Assembly: GCF_958298935.1 (NCBI RefSeq)
Contig: NC_084940.1
Span: 712,001 to 776,000, forward strand
Reading direction: 5' to 3'
Origin: Phragmites australis
Lineage: Eukaryota; Streptophyta; Magnoliopsida; Poales; Poaceae
Length of the DNA stretch: 64,000 nt
Position numbers and translations under genes: made by a program. Within the stretch, counting starts at the first letter, position 1, and each line of letters opens with the position of its first letter. Positions 11,671-22,620 of this stretch are shown here, one piece after another. Below the pieces are notes generated by a model that saw only the letters and a program-made list of their open reading frames with translations, was not told the DNA's origin and made no database searches.

Positions 11671-13385
11671 CCTCTGGTCAGATATAACCTGGTCAGGGCA
11701 CGCCTGGTCTGGTTGGGTCTGGTTGTGGGGCGTCGGGTCATGGCGAGTCTAGTTGAGGCGCTGCAGGTCGGCCTCCTGCTGGCCAGCACCGCTCGCAGAG
11801 CCGCTGCCCGCGATCACTGCCTAACCCTGAGTAGACTGGTCGCCTCCCCGACCTAACGGGTTGGTGTTGCGACCAGGTCAGTGGGTGTCAGGGGTAGCAA
11901 TAGGCGACGGTGAGGGCCGGCGGCCCTCACGTTCAATCTCCCGGAAGACCTCCTCGACCTCGTCAACTATCGGTCGCAAGACATCTACCTCGGGAAGACA
12001 CTTAAAATTACTTGAATCATAAGACCTTGACAAAAAAAAAGGCTTGAGTACGAAACTGTGAAAAAATGCTAAACATACCAGTCTAACCCGAGCCCTCTCC
12101 GACAGGGGGAGCTCACACAAGGGGACACACGGAGGGCCACCCTTCCTAGCGGCCGCCGTCATCAGTGACCTAATCCGCAAGTCGATGACCTCGTCGGGAA
12201 GATCTGATCAAAGGGAATAAGACACCGCTCGGCCAACACCTAGTGACAGGGGGACAATTGTGATGTTACCTGTGGAGCTCTCCCGGGTGTGCTCTCCGCC
12301 GTAGGGGGCACATATGGCCCCGATAGGCCGGCTTCCGTGAGTGTCTTAACCCGACTGGCAAGGGATAACAGTTCGGCGGTCGGTGTGGGAGAGCTTCCCC
12401 AACTCTCTGCGAGGCGCGCCGGCACATCTGGCACACAGAGGTTGTCCAAGGAGTCGTCAGTTGTGAGGTAGAACCACTTGTCCCTCCAGCTCGACCACAA
12501 CGATTTGAGGTTCGTCTCTAGATAGGAGCTCATGACACCATCATGAAGACGAAAGCCGCAACTCCCAGTGGCTGGCCCAGGTTGCACCCTGGCCGTATAG
12601 AAAAACCGGAAGAGATCAAGGCACGGCTCGATCCTAATGAAGTTTTCACACATATGACCGAAGATGCTCAACATGATGATAGAGTTGAGGTTGAGATGGA
12701 GGTGACAAATATCGTAGAATGAGATGACAGTGGTGAAGAACTCAAAAAAGGAGGGGACGGGACCTGCCAGGAAGAACGAGGTGAAGATTACGATCTCTCC
12801 CTGACGGGGAGCAGGGACCTCCCCCAAGGGCGATATCCCGAAGACAAGCGGCGCGGAAGCAGGCGATTCTCGTACATCTACTTCAGCTTCGCGGCGTTGC
12901 ACTTGGACTTGGGGAAGTCAGATTCCTTCCTGGTGCGTGGCGCCATGGGAGCACAACAGTGGTTTTGACATGAGAGACGAGAGGATATTGAGGGCAATGG
13001 GCATAGAGTGCGAAGGGGTTTCCAAGGGGTTCTACCTTTCGATTTATAAGATCGACTTAGTCCCGCCGCCTCGAATTCTGAGGGCTGTTTGGGGAACCAA
13101 AATTCCCTCAAAGTCCGGCGGCTGTCAAGGTTTCTCTCTCCCATGATCCTCACCCTCGCGCAGGCCCTCCTTTTTTTCTCTCTCCCACTATCTCTCTCTA
13201 TGGATGGTTAACCTCCCCTCGGGATACGGTCTCCTAAGCCAGCTACGGTGGTGGACCGTGTCGCCGACCACTCCCTGGGAAAAGCTCTTGTTCACCCAGG
13301 ACCCAAGTGGTACGACCAAGTTTGACCACATCATTATGAAAAACAACTCAGATCACCATATCCGCAGGGAGCTTGGGGGCTACAC
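11671..13385 (+). mobile_element. Ty3/gypsy Tat-type 3' region relic with antisense ORF
   Basis: The block matches the part of the gypsy element at 45697-57460 that lies between pol and the 3' LTR. It has a minus-strand ORF, then the sequence CCTCCCCTCGGGATA(C/T)GGT (13215 here, 56453 there), then a purine-rich run GGGAGCTTGGGGGCTAC ending at 13384, equal to the polypurine tract GGGAACTTAGGGCTAC before the 3' LTR of the other element. No gag or pol remains. What follows the tract is an LTR in the opposite orientation (13386-14129). Confidence 0.6.
11878..13153 (-). pseudogene. antisense ORF of a Tat gypsy element (PF04195-type), broken
   Basis: Minus-strand frames 13153-12878, 12902-12240 and 12180-11878 make up one degraded gene. 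The first holds MAPRTRKESDFPKSKCNAAK. The second holds GEIVIFTSFFLAGPVPSFF, SIIMLSIFGHMCENFIRIEP and FRFFYTARVQPG, which fit the family called putative gypsy type transposon domain (PF04195). The third is the acidic C-terminal part. A frameshift joins the first two near 12890. A parallel copy lies at 54457-56218. Proteins of this type are encoded antisense to gag-pol in several grass Tat elements; their function is not established. Confidence 0.65.
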
Positions 13386-14129
13386 TGCCTGGTCGGCGAA
13401 CGGGTGCGTGATCTGTGTTCTGTGGGATGTGCATGTGCTAATGTAAGAACACCAGAGTTTATCTAGGTTCAGACCCCTCTTGGGTAATAGTCCTACATCA
13501 TATGTATTCTTCTCATTGAGTATGGTTTCTCTTTTTGTGTTTTTCGGCCTCATCTCCCAAGGCGGACTCCCTTCCCCTTATAGCCCAGGAGGAAAGGAGT
13601 TTTACACGTGGCCCATCAAATAGACCCATGCCAACCTAGACGGCCAACGTCGGTTATCATTACAGGATACGTATGCGTTGTGCCTGCCCTAGAGCACTGT
13701 GGTGCCAGTCCTATTCGTCAGACACATTTTCATTTGTCGCGCCCGGGTCATCCGGCCTGCACAGTCCCATTGTCGATTTCCCACGCGCGCCTTTCACACC
13801 CCCTGTTGCGTCTGCGAGCACGTCCCGCAACAATTAATATTGCGGGACGGGACACAGTAGCCCTGCGTCGGCCATGCCGCCTCAGTCGGGGTGAATTGAC
13901 TGGGAAAGGAAAACGACATGAGTAGCGATATTAAATGAGATTTGACTAGCTTAGACGAGTACCTGCCCCGCGACCAGCGCGTGGAAAATCCTGCAAAGGC
14001 CAGTGTCGTGGTCATGACGCCGCCGACTGGTCGCACGGTGCGCCTGGGCAGGAGAACGAAAGCAGATAATGGTAAAACCGGTCGCTACGGTTCATCCCGG
14101 TAGGGACCCCTATATTCTTTACATCGATA
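13386..14129 (-). repeat. Tat gypsy LTR in inverted orientation
   Basis: The reverse complement matches the LTRs at 45697-46430 and 56729-57460 over their length. Shared blocks include GAGTTTATCTAGGTTCAGACC, TAATAGTCCTACATCATATGTATT, GCGGGACGGG.CAC and ATTAAATGAGA.TTGAC. The ends are TATCGATG-like (14129) and ..GGCA (13386), and the length is close to the others (~744 bp). It sits directly behind the polypurine tract, where a plus-oriented LTR would be expected, but it is reversed. No target duplication was found. Confidence 0.6.
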
Positions 14130-14440
14130 ATACTAATTATCCACTGTTTTGCTAGAAAGATGATATTTTTGTTTTCTGAATCTACATCGGTAGCGGTGGG
14201 CATCTATTTAGATACATATGCTGTTGTTTATACTGATGAAATGATTCGGTAAACTGAAGTAGAATCAGTACCAGTTGTGGTTGGTTCTTTCTTTTTTTGG
14301 GGGGTGGGTGGGTTGAGGTGTTTGGGTTGGTTCTAATTAATTTAGTGTATTGGAAATACCTTATGGTGCTCTCTTATTGACAGACTAGTACTTTTTTGTC
14401 TTCCCTTTTAGTTTGGAGTGTAGCAAACTTTACATAACTT
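14130..14440. other. intergenic, nothing recognised
   Basis: AT-rich sequence with a G-run (GGGGGGTGGGTGGG near 14299). I see no gene, transposon end or RNA. Confidence 0.4.
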
Positions 14441-14714
14441 TTCTAGAAATATCTCTTCGAATTATGCCATTGCTCAGTCACTGGCTGCAGTTTGCTGTCC
14501 ATGTTTTGCAGCTAAGAAAGATACAATACAAAATCATACACTTCGAGCTAGAGTTGATCATGGAGCAGAGGTGCACCACTATACAGCTAAAGGGATCCCT
14601 CGTGGCCTCATCGATGAATGGCTGAACGTCCTGGATCAAGCATTTCAGTCTGGAGTTTCATTACTGAGAGACGAAGTGCTTATGAAGCTGTTCCTAAACA
14701 AGACCACCTCATAA
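14441..14714 (+). pseudogene. unidentified gene fragment (terminal exon-like frame)
   Basis: An open frame runs from an acceptor-like TTTTCTAG at about 14440 to TAA at 14712-14714. It reads ...NYAIAQSLAAVCCPCFAAKK, RARVDHGAEVHHYTAKG, IPRGLIDEWLNVLDQAF and LLRDEVLMKLFLNKTTS. Amino-acid composition and balanced codon use look like a genuine protein end rather than chance. I do not recognise the family and found no upstream exon, so it may be a captured or broken piece of a host gene. Confidence 0.35.
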
Positions 14715-16298
14715 GGAAATTGACTGGAGTCGATTAGCCCCTCTCTGATAGTCTGATCTGCATCTCCCTCAAACTGTAGCTAGTAGAGTCACTTGTATGA
14801 GGGCGCGTCTGTAAAGTACTAATTGATGTGGTTTTCGTCCGCTGTGACTCTAGCGGAGTGGTGCTGAAAGACAGCAGCAGCTTGTCTCCGTCTTCGAAAA
14901 GGACTCGTATCCTCTGACAGTACTGAGCAATATCATCAAAATAAACAATGATTTGGATCGGGATAAATAATACCGTGACTTTACTGTAGCAAGCAATCTG
15001 ATACCTCCGTTTCAGATCTAATGGTTGTTGAGGTGCTAATATCACCACTACTGTTCATCGGTGACATTGCTTTAGCAATATTAGAGGATGCAAATCCCTT
15101 CGAAAAGATCCCTCAAGCGTTAAGTCATGCACCCAACCGCCAAATTCGTTAGCCTGTACATGTTTCCACTAGTCGATATTTCTGTTTTAAATTATCAGTT
15201 TATGATTGATACTAGTATGTTTTTATTTAGTTTAGTTTCTTTTTATATTCTGGTATTATTAAGTTCATACTTATTTCTAGTTTTTCTGTTTTTAAGAAAA
15301 TATAAGAGTAAAAACGGACAGATGGTTTTCCTGTTTGTTTTATCACTAATCGTGTACTTGAGCCAACAACTAATGAGAGAGAGCAGGCCGGCTCAACACG
15401 GGAAGGGTGGGGGGAGACCACAGTCTGGTTGGGATGGCGTAGGTTATTTAGCGAGTTTGTGCTGAAATATACATAATCTAGTCAGTTATAAGTATATACA
15501 TGTACTATACCTAATAATCACGATTGTTTTTGCAAGAATTATTAGGTGTACATATATACATCCATGTCCCTATACTGGGCCCACCCCTGTTCACGAGTTG
15601 CTCCACATATCTATCCGCTGAAACAAATTTCTATTTCTTGAAGCATTGAGACATATGTTCCATGAGATTCCCGACGGAACAAGGAAAAAATTGAAGGATT
15701 CAAAATTTTGAAGTGAGATGCCCTGTTCTCGTTATATTCCTGATGGAACAAGCAAAAAATAAAAAAGGTTCAACTGAAACAACCATCACCCACAATGCTA
15801 TTTTTTTGTCTTTACTTTCTTTCAAATTTTAACGACAGCAAATTCTTAATGTAACTGTATTACAAGCCTAAATGAGTTTGCACATTGGCAAAGCAGACAA
15901 AATATTAGAAAACAAAAGAGGACGCCACCAATCCCATCCTCCAACAATGGGCTGTCACAGACATATGCAGCTCTGTTTCAATAATAAAGCACAGCTTTCT
16001 GTGCATTACAAAGCAAATCAGACCAAAACAAGAACTAAGACGGCCACCAGCCTTGTGCAAAGAATAGGCTTGTATGAATAGCTTCACAACCGGGAAGCAG
16101 ATTCTTTGACGTATAAAAAATGCAACAAAACAAATCCAGCAACTGACCTGCAGAGAGACATCAAGAAGCAAAATTCACTAAGGGCAGGGCTTCGGAGGAT
16201 AAAAGGACAATCTTGATCAAACCATAAAATAAATTAACTTTATAAATTTAAACATAGTAATGATAACCTGACTAATTTGGATCACAAGGAAGTAACTC
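14715..16298. other. intergenic, small inverted repeat only
   Basis: No gene is supported here. An imperfect palindrome spans about 15489-15563 (TATACATGTACTATACCTAATAAT... with ...ATTATTAGGTGTACATATATA), which could be a short MITE remnant or a transcribed hairpin. The remainder is AT-rich and featureless to the eye. Confidence 0.4.
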
Positions 16299-16516
16299 AA
16301 AGTATTTCGTAGGGACACATCATCTTGTAATGCAGCACTCATGGGCTCATGGAATAAACAATGACTTTTGTGGTTTGGTACTAAAAAGTACAAGAGAAAG
16401 GAACCACAAAGTATTTCGTAGGGACACATCATCTTGTAATGCAGCACTCATGGGCTCATGGAATAAACAATGACTTTTGTGGTCTGGTACTAAAAAGTAC
16501 AGGAGAAAGGAACCTC
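16299..16516. repeat. tandem duplication, 2 x 109 bp
   Basis: The unit beginning AAGTATTTCGTAGGGACACA and containing ATGGGCTCATGGAATAAACAA and GGTACTAAAAAGTACA occurs twice, 109 bp apart (AGTATTTCGT at 16301 and 16410). The copies differ at only a few positions (GGTTTGG/GGTCTGG, CAAGAG/CAGGAG), so the duplication is recent compared with the surrounding DNA. Confidence 0.85.
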
Positions 16517-16653
16517 AAATTGGCCCTGACCTAGAGACTATGTGTAAACCGCTAAACCCATAACCTTTGAAGGCAAACTGAACTGATTGATATAAATGGT
16601 GCTTAAATTTACTTAAAAGACCACCTTAAAAGAAATTTTATTTCCGGAGCTTA

Positions 16654-16896
16654 GACCATCTTCAACCATATTTACTTCATTTCGTTTCCTTCCCGATTCC
16701 CCTCCTATTCCCATTCCTTTTATTTTTTCTCATCTCCAACAGTTTCCCTTCGAAAGAAATCGTGAAGGAAAATGAGAGATAATCCCGTCCTGAAGGGAAT
16801 GACCTTGTGAATCCCTTCGTGACGAGAACCGTAAAGGGAAACCGTTGGAACGCTGAAGAGATTCTGGATCCTGATGGGAAACCGTTGGAGATAGTC
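16654..16896. mobile_element. 243-bp Tourist-like MITE
   Basis: The ends GACCATCTTCAACCATATTT and (reversed) GACTATCTCCAACGGTTTCCC form a terminal inverted repeat. TTA flanks both sides (16651-16653 and 16897-16899), as expected for PIF/Harbinger MITEs. It lies in the region downstream of the TPR-PB1 gene and encodes nothing. Confidence 0.7.
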
Positions 16897-16899
16897 TTA

Positions 16900-17455
16900 C
16901 ACCAGAGTTAAAACTAGTAGTGCCTACTGCCTAGGTCGAAGTCCCTCAAGCGGAACATGAAAAAATGTACAACTGGTTTAGTATTCCCACAAAAATATGC
17001 TACCGTCAAACTCTACAATAGCAACAACCCTGTCCATCTAACTTGATGACAGAAGTTGAAAATGCACCAAATTTGTGGTGAGGACTCAAGAATCCTAGTG
17101 CTTGACTGGATTATAAAACAATTGTTGGAAAAAACGCAACAAACTTGTGACTCAACAATCAAATCACCACCACAACTATCTTCAAAGCAAAGTACATCAA
17201 CTGTCCTCCAAACCACATGTCACAGTAAGATCTGTAGTCCCAAATAGGCAAATATTTAACGTCAGTAAATGCAAGGATGCAGGCAAAGGAAAAGAGCAAT
17301 GAATATCATAAGTGCAAATGAATATCCTGTGTGCATATGAAATAAGCCTCATCTATTGGAAGAAAGATAAACATACAGTTATTATACTCACCTAAAAGAG
17401 AAAATTGCCGCTGATTAAAGAAAAAGCCCAGAATCTCACAGCAACTTCATGCGTA
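16900..17455 (-). other. 3' UTR / downstream region of the TPR-PB1 gene
   Basis: Non-coding on both strands. It follows the TAG at 17458-17456 of the minus-strand gene and should include its 3' UTR. No distinct poly(A) site could be assigned. Confidence 0.45.
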
Positions 17456-20017
17456 CTATACATGTTCCAGTGCAGTATGCAATTGTGGAACTCTCCGCCT
17501 AAACAATGGCTCAAGGCGGAAGGATGGAAGACTGCGCAGCCACCGTTTAATGTCGTACATTTCATTCCAGGCTTGCACAATTTCATCAATCTTGAAGCCC
17601 AAACCTACGAAGCAAATGGGATAATCATAGAAACTAGTTCTCCAATGTTTTTCAGAATTCAAGGATAACTTTGAAAATAAGAGGAAATATTCGGTATAGT
17701 ATACAATGCAAATTTCAGCATTAGCAGATCATAGCCTCACAGTACTAATGCCAAAAATGCACATTATGAGACTCACCCACTAGCAGTTAATGAATTTGCT
17801 ACATAATAATTCAATTTTCTTTCGCGCGAATGGTATCAGAAATGGTCTAAAAGTACAGAAAAGTTCAAAAGATATAATATTAATAATAATACTAGGTGAA
17901 CGACCCAAAAGTCAAGTTCCAATAATCAATTTAACAAACTCAGTGTGTCAACTATAAAGGGTTCACACAGCAAATGGTAATCAGCACAATTTAATGAACA
18001 CTTTGCATAACTCCTGCATAATCAGTAAAATCAACAGTGTAGTTCTCTCATGGCAAAAATATATAAAGAGGTGTAAATTTATCTTACCATCTTGGGCAGT
18101 TTCATTTGCACAGTGGTTTTTTACCAACACAGCAATATCTGTAGCCAAAGCTCCCCCAAGTTTAAACTTTTCGATAGCTGCCGTCAGACAATCCTCCCAC
18201 ATTGGAAGACCTAATTTAAATTCCACAACTGAGCGCTCATAAAGGAGCATACCCCACAAAATGTTTATCTGAGACCTCAAATTGGAAGCTTGTTCAGCTG
18301 CGTCATCAGTGGATACATCTTTGATATACTCCTCCAAACCCATCTTCTCTAGCACAACATTCTCCTGGTTAGGTTTGGACCGATTCTTCAGGCGCTGTTC
18401 TTCCATTTCCTCCCACATTTCTGTACCCTTCTTAATGTTATCCTCGGCTTTATTGAAGAGCTCCAAGACTTCAGACGAAGGCCACGTGTCCAAATCCACA
18501 TTACTACCAATTGCATAGTACCATGACAATTTTGCTTGCTCAAACTGCTGATGCGCAAGTGCAAGGAAACCTTCAAAAAAGTCCGGTTTGGCCTTCATGG
18601 CTTCTTCATATCTCTTTCCAGCCGTATTGTACTCTTCCCTTGCCCACTTATACGCCTCCTTCACTCGCTCAAGCACCAATTCCCTTGGGGAGTCTCCTGA
18701 CAATAACAACCTTTTCCTGGCCCGAGACATATGAACATTACCCCAGTGGAAAAATGCAAGCGCTGCCATCTCCTGAAAGTTGCCCTCAGCAAGTTGAAAC
18801 ACCTCCTGGGCTTCCTCAGTGGTAATAGTGTCCTCAATGGCCTCGGAGTAGAGCTTCATACTGACCTCATGGAGATCCAAATATTCATCGGAGCTGACCC
18901 CAACATGGTTCTTGAAAAGCCAGGCAAATTGCACAATCCAATCATCAATGCAAGTCACCGTACTTCTTTCCTCATCCTGCCTATTGCTTCTGATACTTCC
19001 ATTATCCGAAGCGCTGTTCACATTTCTCTCCAATGGCCCACTATTGGCGTCATCTACATAAGGTTCATGCTCCGGATTGGCCTCGGTGACATAGAGCCGA
19101 AGAGAGCTCCCTGGCTCAGCCAACTCTTCAGCCCATTTCAGCTCATCCTGGTTGGTGATTGTCACAAGATCACCCTCCTTGTCCTTGTATTTGACAAGAA
19201 CAGCCTTCAGCCCAGGCAACTTGCTTCTTACGGCTTCGCGCAGCTGTGCCATGCTGCAGCTTGCCGGCACCTGAGCCCACCTGATGTCTTCACCGAACAC
19301 AAGTTTCACCTGCCTCGGTGGTTCCTCCACCTCCTTGACAGCTTCCGCTGCCTTCTGCTCCTCCACCTCCTCCACAGCAGCCGCCGCCGCCTTGGCGGCC
19401 GCCTTCCGTCCCTTCTTCTTGCGCGGCTTCTGCTTGGGCGCAGCGGCTACCACCTCTTCCGGCGTGGGCATGGCCTCCTTGTCGTCCAACACAATCCCCT
19501 TCTCCTCCATTGCCTTCTTTACCCTATCAGCCACATCCAGCGCGGTGAGGTTATTGGGCTCCAAGGCGAGCACCTTGTTGACGTCCCTGCAGGCGAGGTC
19601 GAGCCTCCCAAGAGCCTCGAAGCAGCGCGCCCGCTTGAGCAGCGCCTTGGTGTACTTGGGGGATGCCTCGAGCGCGACGTTGCACTCGTTGATGGCACGG
19701 TAGTAGTCGGGTGGGCTCATCTGCATGTAGCAGGCGGCGATGTTGCTGTGGAGGTAGGCGACGTCAGGGTGCGCCCGAGGGAGCAGCTTGATGGCCTTGT
19801 CGTAGTTGAGCAGTGCGCGGTCGTAGTCCCGGCGCTGGAAGAGCTTGTTGCCCTCCTCCTTGTGCTCTTGCGCCATGTCCGTGAAGAGGGTCTCGTCGCC
19901 GTCTAGGACCTTAGAGCCCGACCGCTCCAGCACCGCCGGATTGCCCCTGTGCTCGCCGGACTTGCCGCCGCCACCGGCGTCAGAACACCTCTTCTTCTTC
20001 AGCGACGGCTTGCCCAT
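17456..20017 (-). CDS. TPR and PB1 domain protein, Phox/CLMP1 family
   Basis: The family (Arabidopsis Phox1-4, CLMP1) couples an N-terminal TPR module, which in related proteins binds Hsp70/Hsp90 C-termini, to a PB1 interaction domain; members act in the cytosol and in chloroplast separation. Exons 20017..18088 and 17604..17456 join at a split Gly codon (GATG|GTAAGA, ..TTCGTAG|GTTTGG) to give 692 residues, the usual family size. I chose the start at 20017 ([10 protein letters not shown]), the conserved family start; an in-frame ATG 63 nt upstream is probably 5' UTR. TPRs lie at about 50-165, an Ala/Lys-rich linker at 190-235, and PB1 at 235-311 with the type-B Lys (RQVKLVF) and an acidic [20 protein letters not shown] loop. 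The helical C-terminal part ends in [19 protein letters not shown] and [18 protein letters not shown]. No defects were seen. Confidence 0.92.
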
Positions 20018-20870
20018 CTCGCTTCCTTCTCCGGCAACAAATCTTGAACCGAAAATTTCTCCTTTCCCCCCCTCTAACAATCACCGCAGGCCGCCTCGAA
20101 TCGACGGAACCGAGGAGAAATTCAATAAAAATCCCACCTTTCTCCCAGCAAATCCTCACAAACCAACCAATTCAAAGCAAGACTTTCTCGTCTCAGAATC
20201 CAAGAAGAACGAAATCCCCAAGAAGGCCGGAGAGGGAGACGAAGAAGAAACTCAACTCCCCAAGTCAAAGCTGCGAAGGACAGAACGGAAACCAACAAAA
20301 CAAAGGAAGACGCGGTCGGAGCAGGGAATCTCGCGTTGGGAATTGTTGCGACGCGTGGAACGGAATAAACGAACAAACTGCTACTGCTTATTTTCTCTTC
20401 CTGTACGCAAGGCGAAATGAACAGAAAGACCACAATAATCTGTAGCTAAGCTTAAGCTTCTGATCTAATCCTTTTCTTCGGTGGCGCGGCGTGGAGCAGG
20501 TGTTAAAGAAAAGAAATAAGAATGGAGGGTGTGGTTGGTTTGCGGAAACGGCTGCGGGAAATACGGCACCGGGTCGGCGTCGGCGGGCGGGCGGCGCGTG
20601 TGGTGACAGCGGAGACGGGGGGCGCCGCCTGCCGGCCGGTCGATGCCCATGCGCTGGAGCGGATGGTGCGTGTGGAAGCGACGGTGGTTGTCGCCGATTA
20701 TTATATGCCCAGATGGCGTCATTTTTTTTTCACGAAATGGGCCAGAAAGGCCCACCGGTGCCACCGAGTCCGGCGGCCTAGAAGCAGGCACGAGGAGTAC
20801 ACACGCATCGACCGGCCTAGATGACGTCATGGCTAGGTATATACTCGCTTTATCCCATCATTAGCCTCAG
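20018..20870 (-). promoter_or_regulatory. 5' UTR and promoter of the TPR-PB1 gene
   Basis: Upstream of the minus-strand ATG is a purine/pyrimidine-biased leader (to about 20350), then GC-rich DNA. Two site-II-like motifs, GGGCCA and GGCCCAC, occur at about 20738-20756, within ATGGGCCAGAAAGGCCCACC; such TCP-type sites are typical of housekeeping plant promoters. No TATA box is evident. Frames seen here on either strand have no family signal and are not called. Confidence 0.4.
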
Positions 20871-21157
20871 TGTTTCAATAAAATGTAAAAAAAAAAATAC
20901 ACGTAGAGCCACATGGGTCAATAACATATATATCAAGATGACAAATATTCAAAATACAGTTAAATTATGACATACTAGCAATTTTCTGACCACCTAACTA
21001 CCAAATTAGATTAGGGCTTTCTCATCGACAACTCTTGCTTTCATCGTCCATCACAGGCCGGGCTGCCTAGGCCCACCACTCCATGCAGCCGCAAGGTGGC
21101 CTGGCATTAGCTCAGCCCATGAGGGCCCATATGTTAGAATGGGCTAAAATTCAAAAT
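20871..21157. other. intergenic, nothing recognised
   Basis: Short non-coding stretch with an A-run (20884-20897) and several GGCCCA/GGCCTGG words. No feature is supported. Confidence 0.4.
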
Positions 21158-21460
21158 TAGACAATATACGCGATTGTATTGGCTGAAATAGACAACATAT
21201 CGTCATATTTACAATTTTAGCATCCGTATACGGCACATTATTTACCGAAAACTGACTTTCAGTATACCATACGCCGAAAAAACGTAGACCCGGCTAGATT
21301 CGGCACACGATATGCCGAATATGGCATGGTATCCCATATTCGGCACCTCATATGCCGAAAATTAGGTGTATTCAGCACATGAGGTGCCGAATATGGCCTG
21401 TATTGACTGTCGTACAATTACATCCTGCTTTTATCGTGCCGTCGTCCTGCTTTTCAGCGA

Positions 21461-21931
21461 GGTGTGATGCCTGGTTCGCGTAGAAGGCGACGAAGATCAG
21501 CGAACCTAAGGGGTACAAGGGCGCCCTCTACTATTTAACCATAAAATGACAAGGCTGATGAGGACTATGATTTCATGTCACTAATGCCTTGACGTTCCAG
21601 CAGCAATACATGAAAAGGTTCAAAGAGCACTACAAGATAATGTCCACACACCACATTGATATGGCGTACGACCAACAAGAAAATAGGACGTGTTCCTACC
21701 ATAATAGTTCAAGATGACGACGAGGACAACAATTTAATGGCACAACAACCCCTCTCTCCAAGACCTCCATCTCCAGAGGATCCTGAAGATTATGGTGGAT
21801 TTGCTTCTACCCATCCTCACAACTTCCAATCACCACATCAACGACGGCAACCATCTTACCCTGATAACATAGACTGGCAAAACTATTATTCTTTCATTAG
21901 TTTATGTCGCTACTTTCCACCGCCATTTTGA
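21461..21931 (+). pseudogene. degraded ORF of the inverted-repeat element
   Basis: Remains of a reading frame include YMKRFKEHYKIMSTHHIDMA and, in another frame, QQPLSPRPPSPEDPEDYGGF. Their position inside the inverted repeats suggests part of the element's own protein. No conserved catalytic residue is visible and there are stops and frameshifts. Family not determined. Confidence 0.35.
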
Positions 21932-22620
21932 GATGATCTAGGTAATCAACAGCTATGCACTATGCATCTTAAGATCAATGATACAAAGGGGAATGTTACC
22001 ACTACTACATTTTAAATTATGCATATTCAAACATGACTAAGTGTTAAGGCTGCTCACAGACTTTGAGAATACATGGTGAATTAGAAATTTTGAAATGTAT
22101 ATTTAAATTAGCAAATAATTTCTAATTTTGTTGATAGTTGGCAATTGCTAACATTAACGTGCTTAGGCTCAAACCATGACATATGTTTTGACTCGACCTT
22201 TAGACAAAAAGTGACTAGAGTTTTAAATATAAAATGACAACACCTCTATTCTAACTCTATCTTTAGACACGGAGTGACCATATAACATAGCCTCAAATAT
22301 AAAATGACAACACATCTCTTTCTGTCTCTGTCGGTGGACGTTACATGACGCAGCCGGTCCCGGCATAAAATAACAAACACGAAGTGTTACGTGACGCAAC
22401 ACTTCCCAGCATAAAATGACAGCATCAAAGTACCCATAGCTGGTACATGCCATATTCGGCATGCGTCACACTTCCCGGCATAAAATGACAGCATCAAAGT
22501 ACCCACAGCCGGTATAGGTCATATTCGGCACACAAGGTGCCGAATATGGCACCTCACATGCCGAATCACCTGATTTTCGGCATATGATGTGTCAAATATG
22601 GGCTACAATTATAGGACCCC

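Noticed and set aside
18731..19906. 391-residue plus-strand frame, also 19284-19703
   Set aside because: Antisense of the well-supported TPR-PB1 coding exon; GC-rich codons keep the opposite frame open.
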